This document shows, piece after piece, positions 59,438 through 64,000 of a stretch of DNA of 64,000 nt. Position 1 is the first letter of the stretch. The number at the start of each line of letters is the position of its first letter. The notes beneath the pieces were generated by a model. It was not told where the DNA came from and ran no database searches. It saw nothing but the letters and a program-made list of their open reading frames with translations. Position numbers and translations under genes: made by a program. Source of the DNA: Atherix ibis (lineage: Eukaryota > Arthropoda > Insecta > Diptera > Athericidae); contig OY282606.1 of NCBI GenBank assembly GCA_958298945.1, forward strand, positions 26,571,740-26,635,739. The letters run 5' to 3'.

Positions 59438-60726
59438 CGAGGTTCATTCAACAAGTACTTAGCCTCACCGCCCGATAGAATTGCTGTCACAAAAAAAAAT
59501 TTACCATCGTGCAGTACATTATTTTAGTAGCCTACTGTCAAAGTTTCAGTCGATTCCCTATATTAATTTTATTTTGAGAGCCTTTGATAGCGAGCGTGTC
59601 GGTTGCACAAAAATGGAAAAAGAACAATATCGTTCGGTGATTAGATTCTTGTTTTTGGAAGGGAAAACGCGCAGCGAAATCAAAGATCGCTTGGATACTG
59701 TGTATGGTGACTCTTCTCCTTCGATGGCGACCGTCAAGAATTGGTTCAACGAGTTTGTTCGTGGCCGCACGTCGGTTTTTGATGAGCCACGCCCAGGTGC
59801 CCCAAAAACGGCTGCTTCGGAGGAAAACGTTAAAAAAGTCCACGTTCTCGTATTGGCAGACCGTCGATTGAAGGTTCACGAGATAGCTGAGACTGTGGGC
59901 ATCGCAGTAGGAACGGTGCATCATATTCTTCACGAAGAACTGGGCATGAGAAAGCTGTCGGCGCGATGGGTGCCGCGTTTGCTCATACCGGAAAACAAGC
60001 GCAACCGTGAGACCACATCGGCAACATGTTTGGCGCTGTTTCAGCGCAATCCAGCGGAGTTCTTGCGTCGTTTCGTGACCGTCGACGAAACATGGATTCA
60101 CTGGTACACACCAGAGACCAAGGAACAGTCGAAACAGTGGACTTCACCCGGCGAACGTGCTCCGAAGAAGGCGAAGACTGTTCGAACGGCCGGAAAGGTG
60201 ATGGCCACCGTTTTCTGGGATTCACAAGGTGTGATCCACATCGATTACCTCGAGAAGGGTAAAACAATCATGGGGCGCTACTATGCTGTCTTATTGGGCC
60301 GATTTTACGTCGAATTGAAGAAAAAGCGGCCCCGCTTTGCGAAGAAAAAGGTGCTGTTCCACCACGACAACGCGCCGGCTCACACCTCCGCCGTCGCCAT
60401 GGCCAAATTGGTCGAATTGCGCTACGAATTGTTGCCCCATCCACCGTACTCTCCAGATTTGGCCCCTAGTGACTACTTTTTGTTTCCAAACCTGAAAAAA
60501 TCACTCGCCGGGAATAGATTTGGGTCGAATGAGGAGGTCATCGTCGCCACGGAGGCCTATTTTGCTTCCCTCGAGAAAATGTGTTTTTTGGACGGGTTAA
60601 AAAAGTTAGAGCATCGCTGGGCCAAGTGTATCAAGCTTGCAGGAGATTATGTGGAAAAATAAATTGCCACCTTTCCAAAATATTCGTTTTTCTTTTGTAG
60701 GCTATGTACTTGTTGAATGAACCTCG
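59438..60726 (+). mobile_element. irritans-type mariner, copy 3 (apparently intact)
   Basis: The termini CGAGGTTCATTCAACAAGTA and TACTTGTTGAATGAACCTCG are inverted and flanked by TA (59436-59437, 60727-60728). Length 1289 bp. The transposase gene inside is fully open. Nearly identical to copies at 17433 and 20303. Confidence 0.95.
59613..60662 (+). CDS. mariner transposase, irritans-type, full length and open
   Basis: 349 codons from the ATG at 59613 to the TAA at 60660, the usual length for irritans-type enzymes (about 348). The ATG was chosen because MEKEQYRSVIRFLF matches the family start and the AAAA-ATG context; the frame is also open upstream to 59481 through leader sequence. In order: N-terminal HTH domains (GKTRSEIKDRLDTVYGD, then VHEIAETVGIAVGTVHHIL), linker WVPRLL, catalytic D,D34D domain with VDETWIHWY, LFHHDNAPAHTS and YSPDLAPSDYFLF (exactly 34 residues between the last two Asp). 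The enzyme would cut and paste elements with matching termini into TA sites in the nucleus. Function is inferred from intact motifs only. Confidence 0.93.
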   Translation: MEKEQYRSVIRFLFLEGKTRSEIKDRLDTVYGDSSPSMATVKNWFNEFVRGRTSVFDEPRPGAPKTAASEENVKKVHVLVLADRRLKVHEIAETVGIAVGTVHHILHEELGMRKLSARWVPRLLIPENKRNRETTSATCLALFQRNPAEFLRRFVTVDETWIHWYTPETKEQSKQWTSPGERAPKKAKTVRTAGKVMATVFWDSQGVIHIDYLEKGKTIMGRYYAVLLGRFYVELKKKRPRFAKKKVLFHHDNAPAHTSAVAMAKLVELRYELLPHPPYSPDLAPSDYFLFPNLKKSLAGNRFGSNEEVIVATEAYFASLEKMCFLDGLKKLEHRWAKCIKLAGDYVEK

Positions 60727-60864
60727 TACACTATCACTTGTGGCTTTTCAGAGCTCTATATTCGTTAAGTTTGCTTATTGATGCATCTACCGAGCAAGAA
60801 ATGAGCAATTTTATTTGAAAAAATTAGCATTCAAAGCCTGTTATACTATCACCCTATCGGTGTA

Positions 60865-61940
60865 CCAGGCGTATAAGCTTAAATCCACTGTTTGTTCATA
60901 GATGGCGTGAGTGAGCGTATTAAGCTAACATGGGCACGCCATACTTTTTTTTTATGAGTTTGACATCTGTCAGCATTAATCAGTCCACATCAGTCAGCAA
61001 TTTCGTACAACAACGTACATTTTTCCTTTGGTAATCATGTCTAGTTTTGTGTCAGAAAAAGAGAATATGCGGAAAGCTCTGCTTTTGTACTTCAATTTGA
61101 AGAAATTGGTTGCCGAATCGCATCGAATGCTTATGGAGGACTATGGTGACAGTGCTTTATCGGAAACAACGCGCCGAGATTGGTTTCGTCGGTTCAAAGA
61201 CGGTAATTTTGACTTGTGGGACAAGAAGCGTGAAAATCGGCCTAGCAAGGTTGAGTACCATCAATTGCAGGCTTTTTTGGACGAAGACGATAACCAATTT
61301 GGTGTTACTCAACCAGCCATTTCCATGTGTCTGCATGCCATGGGGAAGATTGAAAAGATCGGAAAATGGGTGCCCCATGAATTGAACGATAGGCAGATGG
61401 AGCGACGCCAAACACATGCGAAATCTTGCTCGCCAGACAAAAAAGAAAGTCGTTCCTGCATCGGATTGTGACAGGCGATGAAAAGTGGGTATATTTTGAA
61501 AATTCCAAACGCAAGAAATCGTGGGTTGATCCCGGCCAACCATCAACATCTTCCCCAAGACCAAATCGCTTCGGATGGAAGACGATGCTGTGCGTTTGGT
61601 GGGATCAGCAGGAGCGTGAAAAAAGGATGGATTATCAACAAAGAAATGACAAGCGGATGCACCCCGATTATTCACCAGACCTGGTCCCTTCCGACTACCA
61701 TCTGTTTTTGTCGATGGGACACGCGCTCGCTGAGCAGCACTTCGATTCTTACGAAGACGTCCGGAAATGGCTTGATGAGTGGTGTGCCTCGAAAGAGACG
61801 GATTTTTTTGGCGTGGTATCCACAAATTGCCCGAGAGATGGAAAAAATGTGGAGCTGACGAGGGCAAATACTTTGAATAAACTTGTTTTTGCTTTCTATG
61901 AAACTTTAAAAAAACAGCGGATTTGAGCTTATACACCTGG
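60865..61940 (+). mobile_element. family-F mariner copy 3
   Basis: The termini CCAGGCGTATAAGCTTAAAT and the inverse of CCAGGTGTATAAGCTCAAAT are flanked by TA (60863-60864, 61941-61942). Length 1076 bp, shortened by internal deletions, one of them shared with copy 2. It begins 138 bp after the intact irritans element. Confidence 0.92.
61037..61880 (+). pseudogene. family-F transposase copy 3, internally deleted
   Basis: It starts MSSFVSEKENMRKALLLYFN. A short deletion removes part of the HTH (DEDDNQFGVTQPAIS), and a frameshift follows RRQTHAKS near 61430. The second frame reads ARQKRKSFLHRIVTGDEKWV (first Asp kept) and LCVWWDQQEREKRMDYQQ, joined by the shared deletion. It then jumps to MHPDYSPDLVPSDYHLF, so the LHDN motif and second Asp are deleted. 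A last shift near 61800 precedes the TAA at 61878. Confidence 0.88.
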
Positions 61941-61950
61941 TATGTTGTGT

Positions 61951-62056
61951 ATACAAGGTAAGGAAGAATATTTTCTTACAGCACTTCCATTCGCTAGTTA
62001 AAATAATAACTAGCAAATGGAAGTGCTGTAAGAAAATATTCTTCTTTACCTTGTAT
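61951..62056. repeat. 106-bp near-perfect palindrome
   Basis: Arms 61951-62000 and 62007-62056 are 50 bp each with two mismatches (ATACAAGGTAAGGAAGAATA... and its inverse) around a 6-nt A/T spacer. It starts ten bases after the family-F element ends. It may be a small foldback/MITE-like element or the target into which the mariner inserted. Confidence 0.92.
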
Positions 62057-62439
62057 TTATACACAAATTATAAGCAAATAATACCCTTAGATCAATATTC
62101 AACAAATATTCGATAAATACCTAAAATACAATAATCAATTTGCTAAAATTATAAGTTCCAATAAATGACAGTGCACCGAATTATTTGCAAAAATAAAATA
62201 AATAATATTGCACAAAATTCTGCAGCTAAAATTTTCCGGTTTATTTGATTATTTCGGTTGTGAATTTATCGATTAGGCAAAAATGCTGACGATTGACCCG
62301 AATTGAGTAAATTGAATGAAAAACAATCGATTAACCTTTTCTAAATCATTGGCAGATGTCAACCTATAATTACGAGTGTACATCTTTAGTAGTATCAAAC
62401 GAAGATCATGTTGGCCGATCACGATATTTTTCATCTTTC
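62057..62439. other. AT-rich DNA, nothing recognised
   Basis: No open frame or repeat stands out here. Confidence 0.4.
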
Positions 62440-62880
62440 TTTGTAGCCTAATAGCTACGATCAACATCATGATCATGATGATCATCAACATTGTCAGCGT
62501 TTTCGCTGTCATCAGAAATAGCATCATTATCATATCGTCATTATCATCCACATCTTTGGTCGTTGCATCTTCACCATATTCTTTAGCATCATCATCATCA
62601 TTATCATCATTATTGTCAGCGTTTAGCCGATGCGACGAAGGTAACTTTTGCTGCTTTAAGTATTTTTAAAGAGCTTAGCAATCTCTTGTTTATCCGCTGT
62701 CAGTAATAGCCCCTCTGCATTTCTTTTTGAAGCCACTACCATCCGCATAATCACCATCATCATAATTACTTGCAACATGTCCTCAATCATGATCAGCCGA
62801 TCATCATTATTAACACCGTCACCATCGCAGAAGAGTCAAGCGTCGTCATCTTCATTGTCATGATCGTTTTTGTATAAGTT
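62440..62880. repeat. imperfect ATC/GAT-rich triplet repeats
   Basis: Runs such as ATCATCATCATCATTATC near 62588 and many CAT/ATC triplets between 62455 and 62620 and again near 62740-62870. The open frames on both strands here (plus 62376-62669, minus 62273-62551) are Ile/Met/Ser/Asp-rich by-products of the repeat. Confidence 0.7.
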
Positions 62881-64000
62881 GAAAATCGATTTTACAGAAA
62901 CTATTCTCAAATCATCTCAAACTAATACAGACATTTTTATATAAAAACTTAATAATTTTATTTACTATTGCCCAAATTTGGGTAACTAAGTATTAACCGT
63001 TTTTGCCCTTCTCCACACTTTCTTCAAATAATTTAATTTCTTCTTGGTGGCCATAAAATTATGCACTTTGTATAGTAAGTTGAGCTTCATGATTTTTGAA
63101 TTAATGCCGCCCAAATGTGGGATTGTTTTTTTTTGAGACGAATCGGCGCATAGATTTATTCATGAAAAAAAAGGGGGACTTCCCGTCGGTGGATAAATAC
63201 CCAGAAGCGATGCAAATCATTTCTTTTAGTCTCTTCTTTTCGGCAGCGTTGCATTTTGTTGTCTGGTGTAGGTTTCTTTGATGGTTCTTGAATGAATGGC
63301 TTATTGTGGGAAAAGTCAAACAGTCAAAGTATTTCCCTTTCACGAATTATGACTACATAAGAAGAAGATGTTATAGAAAACTGTACATTTTCCATTAGAA
63401 ATTTGAGTGGAGATCCGCATTTTTTTGGAAATTTTATATTGTATTATTTTCATAAATTTTGTATGGCTATAAATGAGAGACTGGCAAGATTTGAAAAGTC
63501 AAAGATGGTAAATATAATTTTAAAAACACACCATCAATAGTCAAGTGCTGAGAATGGCATGTAGTTTTGTCTGGCGGACAGGTAACATAAGGTAGATCTT
63601 ATCGATTGTGTCACATGTTTACGTTGTCTATACGTCGATTTTATGACACTTGCTTTAAAATAAGACAATTTTTATTTCTACTTAATTCAACTTCAGTCTA
63701 AAAGTTGTTCATGTTTCTTTTCTGCTAACCAGAAATAAAAAATAAAAAAATAAACTATAAAAATCAATCAATGACCATGTCTTATGATTACTTAAGGAAG
63801 TACACGATGCAGCTTGTATTCATTATGAAACGTGCATTCTTGTTATAATCACAAGTCCATGAAACATTCATGCCATATAGTATAAGTTAGGTTTTTTTTT
63901 GCAGACAATAAAGTGCAGAAATTATATATAAATTAATGAGTAGAAAATTACTATCAATATTGAAGTTGAAGTGTTTTAGTGAAGAAATGAGTGTTTTTCA
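62881..64000. other. AT-rich intergenic DNA at window end
   Basis: The minus-strand frame at 63101-63343 (TTKCNAAEKKRLKEMICI) is 80 codons without a recognised domain. The rest has short frames only. Confidence 0.4.

Noticed and set aside
59538..60101. 187-codon minus-strand frame opposite the intact transposase
   Set aside because: It is the antisense shadow of the transposase; the sense frame has conserved motifs and correct length.
62273..62669. Open frames on both strands in the triplet-repeat region
   Set aside because: Both are explained by ATC/GAT triplets, which lack stops in several frames.
1..64000. CRISPR arrays, operons or bacterial mobile elements
   Set aside because: The regular repeats are a satellite array without spacers, there are no compact gene clusters, and splice sites and mariner elements point to an animal genome.

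Overview
This is AT-rich animal DNA, almost certainly from an insect. The reasons are the many Tc1/mariner transposons of lineages typical of insects (irritans-, mauritiana- and mellifera-type mariners, and D,D41D relatives), the TA target-site duplications, one exon with eukaryotic splice sites and a signal peptide, and the lack of prokaryotic gene organisation. No complete conventional host gene is visible. The only host-like coding feature with good structure is one 130-nt first coding exon on the minus strand at 29430-29559, so the window is probably intergenic or intronic and heavily loaded with transposons.

Layout: 1-1150 mauritiana-like mariner (dead); 2992-4206 mellifera-like mariner with both inverted termini (dead); 4297-5330 three degenerate ~390-bp tandem units; 5.3-10.1 kb AT-rich with a GC-richer stretch at 8.4-9.1 kb; 10130-11055 retroelement with a tRNA-like head and a reverse-transcriptase C-terminal tail; 11056-12444 D,D41D element; 14.5-15.0 kb D,D41D relic; 16236-18754 mariner carrying a nested irritans element (17433-18706); 20303-21578 second irritans copy; 23522-24378, 27460-28397, 34880-35862 and 44950-45983 four broken copies of one mariner family (family E); 30397-31607, 50042-51232 and 60865-61940 three copies of a Mos1-like family (family F); 40169-42876 a twelve-copy ~226-bp tandem array made from a transposase relic; 54292-55539 a different irritans-type element; 55.6-56.5 kb non-LTR relic; 56577-57245 and 57360-57966 two D,D41D fragments in opposite orientation; 59438-60726 a third irritans copy whose 349-residue transposase is fully open and has all three catalytic aspartates; 62.2-62.9 kb imperfect ATC-rich repeats.

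How it fits together: the window looks like a record of successive Tc1/mariner invasions. The oldest layer is a dispersed AT-rich repeat (called R1 here) with traces of a D,D41D transposase. Families E, F and the singletons are intermediate and all broken. The three near-identical irritans copies are youngest: one sits inside an older mariner and one still encodes an intact enzyme that could in principle act on the TIRs of its two dead siblings. Much of the interest lies in rearrangement scars: hairpin-like ends on fragments, a templated insertion, inverted 5' ends, a shared internal deletion and a higher-order tandem array. Family names rest on recalled motif similarity, not on a database search.
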